Shown: piece by piece, positions 7,801-14,716 of the stretch
Position numbering within the stretch: position 1 is the stretch's first letter
Layout: each line of letters begins with the position of its first letter
DNA from: JAJTFW01 sp031411335
GTDB taxonomy: Bacteria; Bacteroidota; Bacteroidia; AKYH767-A; OLB10
Length of the DNA stretch: 19,976 bases
NCBI GenBank assembly: GCA_031411335.1
Contig: JANOAX010000231.1
Span: forward strand, 1-19,976
Direction of reading: 5' to 3'
Program-made: the position numbers and the translations under genes
Notes under the pieces: generated by a model
The model's database searches: none
Told to the model about the DNA's origin: nothing
The model's input: only the letters and a program-made list of their open reading frames with translations

Positions 7801-10439
7801 ATCCATGAAATCTGAACATCGCCATTAGGTTGAACAGCTAAACAACGTAAATCTGGATTCACAATGATATCTCCAAGCGAAGTAAATTGATCTACTTCCT
7901 CAGACGATTTCGATAAACAAGCGGAAGCATCTCCAATATCTACTCGATATTGAATAGCTGTATCACAAAGTATAATTACATCTCTGTAGAAAGTGTCTAT
8001 GGTATTACCAATTACAGCCCATGCTCCAGGCGCAATTCTTCTATTAATAATATAAGAACCAGTACTAGTGGATGGTAAAGGCTTACGAATCGCATTCCAA
8101 TTTAAGTCTGCAAAGCCAACTGTACTATTATCTAACAACAAAAGCATTGAAGCTAATGTATCACTAGTTAGCACGTCCGTTTCATCTAAACTAGTGGCGT
8201 CACAACCTGCTGTAAGCGTTAAGTAATAATAATTGATTTGATTATTAGCATTAGCTCCCACATGAGTAAACGCATTCGTTGCGTAAACTGAAACACTACC
8301 AATATTTACAAAGGGTCCTGCCGGATTTAATGAATGATAAACATTATACTGTGAAAAATATCCTGCAGTATCAAGAGTACCTACCCAACATAAAGCAACA
8401 TCACCATTTGCTAATACTTCAGTTGAGCGTAAACTTGGTGATGTAATATTCGGAATAGCACTTTGTAATTGTGTACCATCAATATTAGAGCGAGAAATGC
8501 AATTGGCTGCTGAAGTATCTACAACTTGAATTCTGTAATTGATAGAATCATCACAAACAAATACGGGATCTAAATAGGTTAGGTTTGTTGTGGAATCAAT
8601 TAGATTCCAATTTCCGCTCCCAGCGGGAGGCTGTTCTCGCCAAATATAATATTTACCTGTAGAACTAGCTCCAAGCGGAGTCATTAATGGAGTCCAAGCT
8701 AAAGAAGCATCAAAACCAACTTGAGCTACTTGCAAAAATATAGTACTGATGGTATCACTCACTAATCTTTGCTCCAAATCACAACCCGAACGCGTAGTTA
8801 AATAATAAGAAACCGGACCAAGATTAGCATTAGCTGTAAGGTCATTATAAGTTATAACGGTGTCGTAATTAGTAATTCTAAATCCTTTTAGGCTATCCAA
8901 TAAAGTATAAGGACCCGCAGTTCCAGTGGTAGAGCGGAATACATAAAATGCTTTAAAGAATTGATTGGTATCCGCCTCGCCAGTGTCGATAGGTGGAAGG
9001 AAAGTTAAATTCACATTTCCATTGGGAAGTACATCTGCACATTTCATCCGAGCACCTTTAACAGCTGGTGGAGCAAGTACTACAATGGTTAATGTATTAA
9101 AGTTTACAGCTGGTGATGGACAGAAGTTATCGTAGGTCTTCAGTACAAAATTATAAGTACTTGATAAATTGACGCAACCTAAATTTTTTGGTAAATGATT
9201 ACAATCGGTAATCCAATAAAATTTTGTTTGAAGTGTAAGTGGAAAAAACAAGGTTGCGATAGGCGGTACCGTATCAACCAAAGGGGGCGTTAATGTAGCG
9301 CAAGGAGGAAATAAACAACCCGCAGAAGAATTTGTAAAATTGGTTCCAAATTGCGAACCGGTAGCACTCAAACTCAAACTTTGGGGTCCACCACCAGAAG
9401 TGGCAGGCAAGGCTTCAAAATCGAATGCGATAATATTAAACTCAACTGTATCACCGGCATAAACAGTATCAATGATAACACTTAAAGGATTTCCTAATAA
9501 ATCTTGGACATCGGGTGGTGTATTGTAAACAGTAACGGGAACCGACGGTGGGTTTGCAGGTGCAATGATACAATTAGAAAGCAATGCAATTTGAATTTCA
9601 CGAAAGATTTCTGCGACCAAGATTCCACATTTATAAGCAGATACTTTGGTAACTGTAACGAAGGCTCCGGGTGTGTAGCTGGTAAAAGTTACTACGCCGG
9701 TATTCGGATTCATTACTGCTGCAACATTTAATGGGTTCGAAGTTGGTCCAGGAAGAGGACTCGTTACACTGTAATTTGGAGCAAATGGATAGTTAGTTAC
9801 TAAATTTGCTTGAAGAGGATTACCCCAAGTGTAAACCAATGAATCAATCTCAACATCAATAGCATTATGATTATAAGAAGTTTGATTTCTAGTACAAGTA
9901 CCTAATTGTGGTTTTTCAGCAAATTGAGGAGATGAGTCAAAGCAAGGATTTGTATTAGTAGCATTATAGGGATACATATATGCTCGAATTGTGAAATCAC
10001 CAGAACCAGCTCCTAAATTAATTATTGCTGCATTTCTACAACAAGAAGTCCACCAAAAATTCCATCCGGTTACAGGTGGAACACCAGTAAGAAATAGGGG
10101 GGCTGATCGATATACAAATTCTTCAACTGCATTGGCATAACCCAACGGAACGGCACAAGTAGGACACCCGGGTCCTTTGGGCGATATATCCGTTTGAGAA
10201 ACAAGATTGCAATTGATCACTCCGCCAACACCTGGAGCATTAGTAGTTAAAGGGATACTCGCTGGACCAGGAATACCGTTACAATCACGATAAACTTTAA
10301 CGGAAAAAACAAATTTACCAATATCAGGACCCGTTTTTACACAGTCCCACGTGATTTCTCCTCCCATAAGATGGGAGGCTTGGGTCTTATGACTCCATCC
10401 AAAAAGAAGGAGCACAAGAAGGATAAGAATTTTTTTCAT
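1863..10439 (-). CDS. Giant modular type IX secretion cargo protein with type-B sorting domain
   Basis: This 2858-residue protein is a predicted cell-surface or secreted adhesin-like protein exported by Sec and then the T9SS. A signal peptide covers residues 1-21 (lysines, a hydrophobic stretch, then TQA before the cut). The N-terminal part (about 22-458) begins SHLMGGEITW, an opening I know from other Bacteroidota proteins of this class, and has an Ig/cadherin-like stretch near 310-455. Ten related modules start near residues 459, 666, 860, 1052, 1243, 1433, 1623, 1810, 2000 and 2195. Each has about 187-207 residues, looks like two fibronectin-III-like folds, and usually has four cysteines (LRC, SGC, DC and SGC contexts). 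Two divergent modules start near 2384 and 2571. The C-terminal domain (about 2768-2858) shows IPSAFTP, FNRWGQRIYE, GWDGTYDG and PEGTYVYSV, the hallmarks of the gliding-motility-associated C-terminal family (TIGR04131, type-B signal). Its FTP segment lacks the usual NGDGxND sequence. There is no catalytic domain that I recognise. The ligand is unknown; adhesion or an extracellular matrix role is inference. Confidence 0.9.
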   Translation of the reverse strand: MKKILILLVLLLFGWSHKTQASHLMGGEITWDCVKTGPDIGKFVFSVKVYRDCNGIPGPASIPLTTNAPGVGGVINCNLVSQTDISPKGPGCPTCAVPLGYANAVEEFVYRSAPLFLTGVPPVTGWNFWWTSCCRNAAIINLGAGSGDFTIRAYMYPYNATNTNPCFDSSPQFAEKPQLGTCTRNQTSYNHNAIDVEIDSLVYTWGNPLQANLVTNYPFAPNYSVTSPLPGPTSNPLNVAAVMNPNTGVVTFTSYTPGAFVTVTKVSAYKCGILVAEIFREIQIALLSNCIIAPANPPSVPVTVYNTPPDVQDLLGNPLSVIIDTVYAGDTVEFNIIAFDFEALPATSGGGPQSLSLSATGSQFGTNFTNSSAGCLFPPCATLTPPLVDTVPPIATLFFPLTLQTKFYWITDCNHLPKNLGCVNLSSTYNFVLKTYDNFCPSPAVNFNTLTIVVLAPPAVKGARMKCADVLPNGNVNLTFLPPIDTGEADTNQFFKAFYVFRSTTGTAGPYTLLDSLKGFRITNYDTVITYNDLTANANLGPVSYYLTTRSGCDLEQRLVSDTISTIFLQVAQVGFDASLAWTPLMTPLGASSTGKYYIWREQPPAGSGNWNLIDSTTNLTYLDPVFVCDDSINYRIQVVDTSAANCISRSNIDGTQLQSAIPNITSPSLRSTEVLANGDVALCWVGTLDTAGYFSQYNVYHSLNPAGPFVNIGSVSVYATNAFTHVGANANNQINYYYLTLTAGCDATSLDETDVLTSDTLASMLLLLDNSTVGFADLNWNAIRKPLPSTSTGSYIINRRIAPGAWAVIGNTIDTFYRDVIILCDTAIQYRVDIGDASACLSKSSEEVDQFTSLGDIIVNPDLRCLAVQPNGDVQISWIAPADPNNFFAGIQIYHSAAAGGPFTLVGTVTNYATTSWIHVGANANTAIQYYQLVSLSGCDGLQTNGTTSATLATMLLNVNNATIGSAILTWNAMITPGLVSAPGPYKVLRRSTGIGLFVQIGTTAALTYTDAITICNVPYEYRIELDDNAPCTSISSADDDIFTYIGNVIPNPSLRCVSVLANGNIQLTWENPSPVTFTDFNEYEVWRNSGAGFTLIDSVGNSAINTYTDITANGNAQSYSYYLVTQSGCTGQVTTGTNSNTMSSIFLTTAGIVGQANLNWSALCSPLLPSAIGGQYNVFSTYNALGTLQGIGNTPTLLFNHAINDCDTTISHQISVDDNIGCISRSNIATNTYTYIGNIVNNPDLRCVNVLANGQIQLSWITPTGSNDEFNEFEIFRNDGSGFVLYDSVSNFAQTLWTDALANGNAQSYSYYIRSQSGCTGQVDNGTTSATLSSIFLTATPVLGSANLSWTALSTPLLGSVTTGQYDVWSSYNVTSTLSVFGDTALLVYFQTINDCDTLLNHKVSTTDNSGCVSNSNITTNNYTFIGNIVNNPDLRCVNVLANGQIQLSWITPTGSNDEFNEFEIFRNDGSGFVLYDSVSNFAQTSWTDALANGNAQSYSYYIRSQSGCTGQVDNGSTSATLSSIFLTATPVLGSANLSWSALSTPLLGSVTTGQYDVWSSYNATSTLSVFGDTALLVYFQTINDCDTLLNHKVSTTDNSGCVSNSNITTNNYTYIGNIVNNPDLRCVNVLANGQIQLSWITPTGSNDEFNEFEIFRNNGAGFVLYDSVSNFAQTSWTDALANGNAQSYSYYIRSQSGCTGQVDNGTTSVTLSSIYLTTVPTLGNAAMNWTGLPLLASSGQYEVWSSYNAAGTLTTSLGTTSALTFNEAINNCDTTLRHRISVTDNSGCISNSNVDTNVFTYIGNIVDNPDLRCVNVLPSGQIELTWITPAGSNVNFNEYEIYRDNGAGFVLYDSVGTFAQTTWTDVLANGNAQSFGYYVRTQSGCTGQVDNGTTSSTLRSIYLTTTPTLGQASLNWSALSTPLPGSVTSGQYDVWSSYNAGGVLTIFGDTNQLVYFQTINDCDTTLNHQISATDNSGCVSRSNIANNVFTYIGNVIDHPELRCASVSANGQVQLTWVNPTPSTWTDFNQYNIWRNTGAGFVLIDSVENNAISTYLDGTANGNAGSVSYYLQTKSGCTGQTDPSAIGGAANGNTLQTIYIVVSGGNTTTATLNWNAVSNPLLPTSVGTYVVEKENPGGSGNWSLVANVAATTWQDNLVLCIDSINYRVSIGDAQGCNSLSNVDGEIFVDHTIPAAPEPRCANVLPNGNVILNWIAPVDTGQRFANYTIYKSSAIGGPYTTVTTITNYNTLTYSDLTANAQAGSIYYYMTTKTACGGEVSPGSDTLRTIKVDVFNNNGVAVVVWNPIHNPELATASLNYDVYKEYPTGVWNIIGSTTAPTYTWNDTINVCEAVINYRVQTGDLSGCISNSSTDGDLFKDITRPTVSALDTASLDPFNPSQVSVSWLPSPSGDVVGYIIYHFNGASWDSIGSVIGINASYFLDNNPAAEFASQRYSIAAYDSCRNISNIGTLHNTLFVTAKLDICRSAIDLRWNPYINMVNGVGQYNIYVSENGGPYSFLASVPGTNITYSHVTLTNNSEYCYYIQAQGNTSSRTASSNQACEIANLLTLPTFSYLKKATVIDLRRVIVECLVDTAGNPDVSKYKLQRAFDKNGPFTTVGAITYTGIPIITFNDFSARTDQYSYYYRVITVDSCSNDVLTSNLGRTILLTGQPDFNLVNELKWNFYEEWLGNVSKYSLFRSVDGLWSPTPIATMNNGILDYNDDVAALYLYPNYSGKFCYRIEAYEGSGNTYGFTDTSVSNIFCLIQEPHLFIPSAFTPSGKNPVFKPEFIYIEAKNYFFVVFNRWGQRIYETRIPGEGWDGTYDGIIAPEGTYVYSVRIFGTNGQEIEKSGSVTLLR
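3291..9065 (-). repeat. Ten-module protein repeat array within the giant cargo gene
   Basis: Ten consecutive coding modules of about 560-620 bp each begin with a motif like NPDLRCxxVLANGxxxLxW. Going upstream to downstream on the minus strand, the first residues of the modules are encoded at about 9065, 8444, 7862, 7286, 6713, 6143, 5573, 5012, 4442 and 3857. The outer modules are diverged and the central ones are very similar. Module boundaries are my choice, set at the LRC motif. Confidence 0.85.
4443..6713 (-). repeat. Near-identical tandem repeats, 570-bp period
   Basis: The four central modules (6144-6713, 5574-6143, 5013-5573 and 4443-5012) have lengths of 570, 570, 561 and 570 bp. The first two encoded modules differ at only 5 of 190 residues. 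The third shares its first half almost exactly but diverges in the second half (QYEVWSSYN region). The fourth is more diverged. In two 60-base stretches, DNA agreement between the first two is 55/60 (6481-6540 versus 5911-5970) and 51/60 (6121-6180 versus 5551-5610), with mostly synonymous differences. The pattern indicates tandem duplication inside the gene. Confidence 0.9.
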
Positions 10440-10467
10440 TTTGGATTTTTGGATAACGCGTGAGCAT

Positions 10468-10499
10468 CAAATTTAAGAAAAATATCCAAACACACAAAA
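10468..10499 (-). promoter_or_regulatory. Promoter of the giant cargo gene
   Basis: Read on the minus strand, a TTTTG (10495-10499) is followed after 19 bases by TAAATTTG (10468-10475), a perfect TAnnTTTG box. This fits the Bacteroidota -33/-7 promoter at its usual spacing. The box ends 28 bases before the ATG at 10439, implying a leader of about 25 bases without an obvious Shine-Dalgarno sequence. The -33 element lies within 7 bases of the upstream peptidase stop codon (10502), so the cargo gene appears to be transcribed separately from the peptidase operon. Confidence 0.8.
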
Positions 10500-10501
10500 C
10501 C

Positions 10502-11770
10502 TTATTTGCCAACTATTATTTCACAGAGGTCAACGTCGTTTAAATACTGGTTAGCAACCTCCCTAAGTTTTTGAGGTGTGATGGCCTTAATTTTGCCTAA
10601 ATACTCATTTAAATAATTGATTTCTAAATTATTAAGTAGAAGCATTTTTTGCTTTTCAGCCAAAGCAAATGGCCCATCAATACTCCGTTGGAAAGCACCG
10701 GTAAGGTAATTTTTTACTAGTGTTAGTTCCTCATTGTTAATATCTTCTGCTCTTAATCGGTTAATTTCATGATATATTTCCTTGACCGCAGCCTCTCGAA
10801 CATCAGCTCCCACTTCAGTGGTGATAAAAAAGTAGCCATCAAAATTATTACTCACTAGCCCTGATCCAATTCCGTAGGTATATCCTTTGTCTTCACGAAT
10901 ATTCGCCATTAACCTCGATCCAAAATATCCGCCTAAAATGGTATTTAATACACTAAAAGCAATGAAGTCTGGATGGTGACGAGTAAATAATCTTCTACCA
11001 ATGCGAATGGCCGATTGTATCGCATCCTCTTTTTCAATAAACTTTTTTGCAGGAACATAGGTTTCAGGCGCTATCGATGGAAGATCGCCGTTCTTTAAAC
11101 CCATTTTATCAATGGTATTTATTATTTCTTGAATTAATTTTTCATTCGCTAATCCAGAAACGATAACGGCTTTCAACCCATTCTTATATTTTTTCTCATG
11201 GTAATCTTTAAGTACATCGGTATCGAGTAAATCGTAATCTTCAGGTTTTGTGACTCTACCATAGGGATGATTTTTTCCAAACAAAGTTTCACTAAAATTT
11301 ATTCGCGCTAAATAATCAACTTTAGTAAGGTTAACAGAAAGTCGTTGCTTGCCTTGCTGTTTATACGTTTGAATTTCTTTAGATGGATAAAGCGGTTGTG
11401 TAATGATTTCTTGAAAGTAGGGTAGGGTATTACTTACAAATTTGTTGAGAGAAAATAGACTAATACTCGACCAGTCTACACCATTTTCGGAATGCAAATA
11501 AGCTCCGTAATAGTCGAGCGCTTCTGCAATTTCAGAGGAGGAATGAAGTGTACTTCCTTCATCCATTAAATCATTCGTTGCAGTGGCTAGTAATGATGAA
11601 CTCGCTGCAGCATTTCCGGCTGCAAATATTAATTCTATTTTTACAACTTCCTGTGTGCCTTCACAAATATTATAAACGGGAGTACCGTTTTTTAATTGAT
11701 AGGGTTGAGGAGATTGAAGATGTATAACATTGGGAATTGAAATTTCTGGGGGATGGATTCGATCGAGCAT
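10502..11770 (-). CDS. M16 family peptidase-like protein, probable non-catalytic subunit
   Basis: This 422-residue protein has the two-domain architecture of M16B (processing-peptidase-like) proteins but lacks the zinc motif HxxEH: the equivalent place reads NDLMDEG at about residues 66-72. It retains the C-terminal-domain segment GSRLMANIREDKGYTYG (about 285-300), whose Arg292 and Tyr299 fit the R/Y pair that the substrate-binding partner subunit supplies in heterodimeric M16 enzymes. It has no signal peptide, so a cytoplasmic location is likely. Its start is one base after the stop of the catalytic M16 gene, which implies translational coupling and supports a heterodimer. Substrates are unknown. 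The loss of HxxEH is read directly; the partner role is inference from the family. Confidence 0.88.
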   Translation of the reverse strand: MLDRIHPPEISIPNVIHLQSPQPYQLKNGTPVYNICEGTQEVVKIELIFAAGNAAASSSLLATATNDLMDEGSTLHSSSEIAEALDYYGAYLHSENGVDWSSISLFSLNKFVSNTLPYFQEIITQPLYPSKEIQTYKQQGKQRLSVNLTKVDYLARINFSETLFGKNHPYGRVTKPEDYDLLDTDVLKDYHEKKYKNGLKAVIVSGLANEKLIQEIINTIDKMGLKNGDLPSIAPETYVPAKKFIEKEDAIQSAIRIGRRLFTRHHPDFIAFSVLNTILGGYFGSRLMANIREDKGYTYGIGSGLVSNNFDGYFFITTEVGADVREAAVKEIYHEINRLRAEDINNEELTLVKNYLTGAFQRSIDGPFALAEKQKMLLLNNLEINYLNEYLGKIKAITPQKLREVANQYLNDVDLCEIIVGK

Positions 11771-11771
11771 T

Positions 11772-13007
11772 TTATTTTTTTGCGTGGTATCTTAAGATGG
11801 AACAATTTTCTTTAGTGAGAATATTTTTTGCAACCTGCATTATTTGCTCTGAAGTTACTTGGTTATAGTACTCCGCTTGCTTGTTACAATCAGAAGCATC
11901 ACCAAGCAATTCATAATAAGCCAAGTTGAGCGCTTTGTTTGCAATTCCCATTTCTGAAAATTCCAAATACGCTTCTACTTTATGTTTTATTTTAGTGATT
12001 TCTCGTTCGTCAATTTCAACTTTTATTTTTTCAAGTTCTTCCCAGATGGATTTTTCTGCATCTTCCATGGTGATGGAATCTACTAATTTTCCTTCAATGA
12101 AAAATAAACCTTTATCTAAATCGCCCGACATGTAAGCATTGATCTCCGTAAAAATATTTTTCTCTTTTACGAGTTGTTGATGTAGTCGTGATGATTTTCC
12201 TCTCGATAAAAGATCGGAGAGCATGTCCGTCGCAAAAAAATCTTTATCAGTGCGCGAACAACAATGCCATGCCATATAAAGATGTGAGTTGGGAACTTCT
12301 TTTTCTACTTCTTGAATTCTTGTTTCCGTTTGAACCGGTTCAGTAGTTAGATTTCGCGCAGGTACATCCGCCATCGGAATGGGTTCAAACCATTTTTTGC
12401 ATAGTGTTTTTATCTGTTCTAATGTGCAATCACCCGATACACTTAATATCGCATTGTTAGGTGCATACCATTTTTTGAAAAATCCTTTTACATCTTCTAA
12501 GGTAGCGTCTTCAATATGTGCTAATTCTTTTCCGATGGTTGCCCAGCGATAAGGGTGAACTTTATAGGCTAATGGTCGCATCAACAACCATACATCACCA
12601 TAAGGTTGATTCAAGTAACGTTGCTTAAATTCTTCAATGACAACCGATCGTTGAACCTCTAAACTTTTTTCTGAAAAAGCTAAACTTAACATGCGATCAC
12701 TCTCTAACCAGAATCCCGTTTCAATATTTTGAGATGGAATGGTTAAATAATAATTGGTGATGTCGTTATTGGTAAATGCATTGTTTTCTCCTCCTGCTAT
12801 TTGTAATGGTTCGTCGTAAGAAGGTATGTTGATGGATCCTCCAAACATTAAATGTTCAAAGAGATGAGCAAATCCTGTTTTGTCGATTTGTTCATCGCGC
12901 GCTCCTACTTTGTATAATATATTCAATGCCACCAAAGGTGTTGAATGATCTTCGTGTACAATGACTGTTAACCCATTGTCAAGCGTAAATTTTTTGTATG
13001 CTATCAT
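11772..13007 (-). CDS. M16 family zinc metallopeptidase, catalytic subunit
   Basis: This 411-residue protein carries the inverted zinc motif HLFEH (His48, Glu51, His52) with the downstream acidic ligand in VVIEEFKQR, probably Glu125, at the usual distance of about 77 residues. The N-terminal segment FTLDNGLTVIVHED is the standard beginning of M16B enzymes. No signal peptide is seen, unlike many periplasmic relatives, so the protein probably degrades peptides in the cytoplasm. It lies 15 bases after the flavoprotein gene and one base before its partner subunit, in an operon. An AGAAGGA sequence sits just upstream of the ATG, unusually Shine-Dalgarno-like for this phylum but very close to the start. 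Confidence 0.93.
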   Translation of the reverse strand: MIAYKKFTLDNGLTVIVHEDHSTPLVALNILYKVGARDEQIDKTGFAHLFEHLMFGGSINIPSYDEPLQIAGGENNAFTNNDITNYYLTIPSQNIETGFWLESDRMLSLAFSEKSLEVQRSVVIEEFKQRYLNQPYGDVWLLMRPLAYKVHPYRWATIGKELAHIEDATLEDVKGFFKKWYAPNNAILSVSGDCTLEQIKTLCKKWFEPIPMADVPARNLTTEPVQTETRIQEVEKEVPNSHLYMAWHCCSRTDKDFFATDMLSDLLSRGKSSRLHQQLVKEKNIFTEINAYMSGDLDKGLFFIEGKLVDSITMEDAEKSIWEELEKIKVEIDEREITKIKHKVEAYLEFSEMGIANKALNLAYYELLGDASDCNKQAEYYNQVTSEQIMQVAKNILTKENCSILRYHAKK

Positions 13008-13022
13008 ATTCCTTCTAATCGA

Positions 13023-13964
13023 TTATAGTTGACACAGTCTGTTTTTTTCTTGATTAAATTCACTCCAAATTTCAGCAACAATTTCGGCGGCTGGTAGGAT
13101 GGTGTGGATGGATGATGAAACTTGTCCGATTTCTAGCTCCCCCTCTTGCATGTCACCTTCAAACATTCCTTTTTTAGCTCTTGCTCTTCCTAATATATTT
13201 TTTAATTCTTCTACCGTTGCACCTCTCGATTCTGCTGCTGCTATTTGCTGGTAAAATTCATTTTTTACAAGTCGTACCGGTGTAAGTTGTTTTAACGAAA
13301 GTTGAGTATCACCTTCATTTGAATTTATTACTTTTTGTTTGAAGTGATCATGCGCCGACGATTCATTGGATGTGACAAAACGAGAACCTATTTGAACGCC
13401 TTCAGCACCCAATGCAAAGCATGCTAACATGGCTCTTCCGCTTGCAATTCCTCCTGCAGCAATAAGTGGAATGGAAACATGGTCGCGTATCATCGGAATT
13501 AAACATAAAGTAGTTGTTTCTTCTCTTCCATTATGCCCGCCAGCTTCAAAACCCTCTGCTACTATTGCATCCACACCCGCTTGCACCGATTTCTCTGCAA
13601 ATTTTTTATTGGCAATCACATGCACCACTTTTATTCCTTCTTTTTTTAAAGTAGAAGTCCATGTAGCGGGATTCCCTGCTGACGTAAATACAATGGGCAC
13701 CTTTTCGGAGATAATAATGTCCATGTGTTCCTCAATATTCGGGTATAGCAGCGGCACATTCACTCCAAAAGGTTTCGTAGTATTTGCTTTACATTTTTGA
13801 ATATGATCTCTCAAAACATCAGGATACATGGATCCAGCGCCGAGTAACCCCAATCCACCAGCATTACTAACGGCTGTGGCTAACCGCCAGCCGCTGCACC
13901 AAATCATTCCTGCTTGGATAATGGGATATTCAATTTCAAAAAGTTCAGTAATTCTATTTTTCAT
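13023..13964 (-). CDS. Nitronate monooxygenase / FabK-like FMN oxidoreductase
   Basis: This is a 313-residue TIM-barrel flavoprotein of the 2-nitropropane dioxygenase family. The N-terminus reads YPIIQAGM and SNAGGLGLLGAGSM (FMN-binding loop). AEGFEAGGHNG at about 136-146 contains the family's conserved His144. IAAGGIASGR (about 168-177) and GVQIGSRF (about 189-196) bind the FMN phosphate. Members either oxidise alkyl nitronates or, in FabK, reduce enoyl-ACP with NAD(P)H, and the sequence alone does not settle which. The frame is open 93 bases further upstream, but the ATG at 13964 overlaps the upstream stop as ATGA and begins exactly where the family does (MKNRITELFEIEYPIIQAG), so I use it. 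The gene is second in a four-gene operon. Confidence 0.88.
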   Translation of the reverse strand: MKNRITELFEIEYPIIQAGMIWCSGWRLATAVSNAGGLGLLGAGSMYPDVLRDHIQKCKANTTKPFGVNVPLLYPNIEEHMDIIISEKVPIVFTSAGNPATWTSTLKKEGIKVVHVIANKKFAEKSVQAGVDAIVAEGFEAGGHNGREETTTLCLIPMIRDHVSIPLIAAGGIASGRAMLACFALGAEGVQIGSRFVTSNESSAHDHFKQKVINSNEGDTQLSLKQLTPVRLVKNEFYQQIAAAESRGATVEELKNILGRARAKKGMFEGDMQEGELEIGQVSSSIHTILPAAEIVAEIWSEFNQEKNRLCQL

Positions 13965-14584
13965 GATAAAGGATCTACTATTCTTTGGTGACTTATCCAT
14001 CCCCATATTTCTAACCGTGCTTTTAATCGTGATCCAATTTCTTTGATCACAAACCATCTAGGAATTCCGCCTGGATAACCTCCTGCTTCATATCCGTAGG
14101 CATTCAATCCTAGTTGATCTGCCATCCACAAGGCTCTGTTTAGATGGATGTCTTGAGAAATAATAATAACCCGTTCATCTCCATAATGGTTTTTATAAAA
14201 CATTAATGTTTCATATGTATCCGCGCTATTCGGGTCTAAAATACAAACACTATCGGGAACTCCTTTATCTACTAATGCATCCAAGAGATCGTGTGCTTCA
14301 TGGTACCAGCGATCATCTTCATAGCCGCTGAGTATCAATTTCATGTGTGGATATTGTTGCCAAAGCGAGGCGCTGGAGTCTACTCTGCCTAAAAACGCAT
14401 AATTCTGTCGACTGCCTGTTGGATAATATTTACCTGCACCAGGAACTAAAATAAAACGAATAGAATCGAGTTGCTCCTTTTTCACCATGTGTTTTTCTCC
14501 ACAGCTGGAAAAGGAATAATAGTTTAAAAAGGCAACGATGGTAAAACCAGTAATAAGATAAAGAAAGAGTTTCATCGGTTTCAT
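13961..14584 (-). CDS. SanA/ElyC-like DUF218 membrane protein
   Basis: This roughly 207-residue protein has one N-terminal hydrophobic segment (KLFLYLITGFTIVAFLNYY) followed by a DUF218 domain. Visible family features are FILVPGAG, a LILSGYEDD strand-turn, LDPNSADTYE, and VIIISQDIHLNRAL. SanA and ElyC relatives are anchored in the inner membrane and are linked to envelope integrity and polysaccharide carrier metabolism; the exact reaction here is unknown. The open frame reaches a TTG at 14614, but the ATG at 14584 (MKPMKLFLYL) or the one at 14575 gives a cleaner membrane anchor. A near-consensus TATTTTCG box at 14591-14598 could be a promoter; if so, the ATG at 14575 would be favoured. It is first in the operon, overlaps the flavoprotein gene by four bases, and is divergent from the nucleotidyltransferase. 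Confidence 0.82.
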   Translation of the reverse strand: MKPMKLFLYLITGFTIVAFLNYYSFSSCGEKHMVKKEQLDSIRFILVPGAGKYYPTGSRQNYAFLGRVDSSASLWQQYPHMKLILSGYEDDRWYHEAHDLLDALVDKGVPDSVCILDPNSADTYETLMFYKNHYGDERVIIISQDIHLNRALWMADQLGLNAYGYEAGGYPGGIPRWFVIKEIGSRLKARLEIWGWISHQRIVDPLS

Positions 14585-14716
14585 TGAAGGCGAAAATAGG
14601 GAATTGGACTGCAACTTTTAATTTCTTCTCATTTAGTTTTAACCCTTTATTTGTGCAATAAACTTCTTGTTGATTTATTCATTTTATACATGATAAAGAT
14701 TTACTTTTACACCGGT
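14585..14716. promoter_or_regulatory. Divergent promoter region (candidates only)
   Basis: These 132 bases separate two divergent transcription units. Candidate -7 boxes are imperfect: TATTTTCG on the minus strand (14591-14598) towards the DUF218 gene, and TACTTTTA on the plus strand (14702-14709) towards the nucleotidyltransferase. Neither has a well-spaced TTTG -33 element. If the plus-strand box is used, its message would start almost at the ATG at 14717. Confidence 0.4.

Noticed and set aside
10502..11770. Frameshifted or decayed M16 peptidase because the zinc motif is missing
   Set aside because: The frame is intact at full length and keeps the Arg/Tyr segment, which fits a non-catalytic partner subunit rather than a pseudogene.
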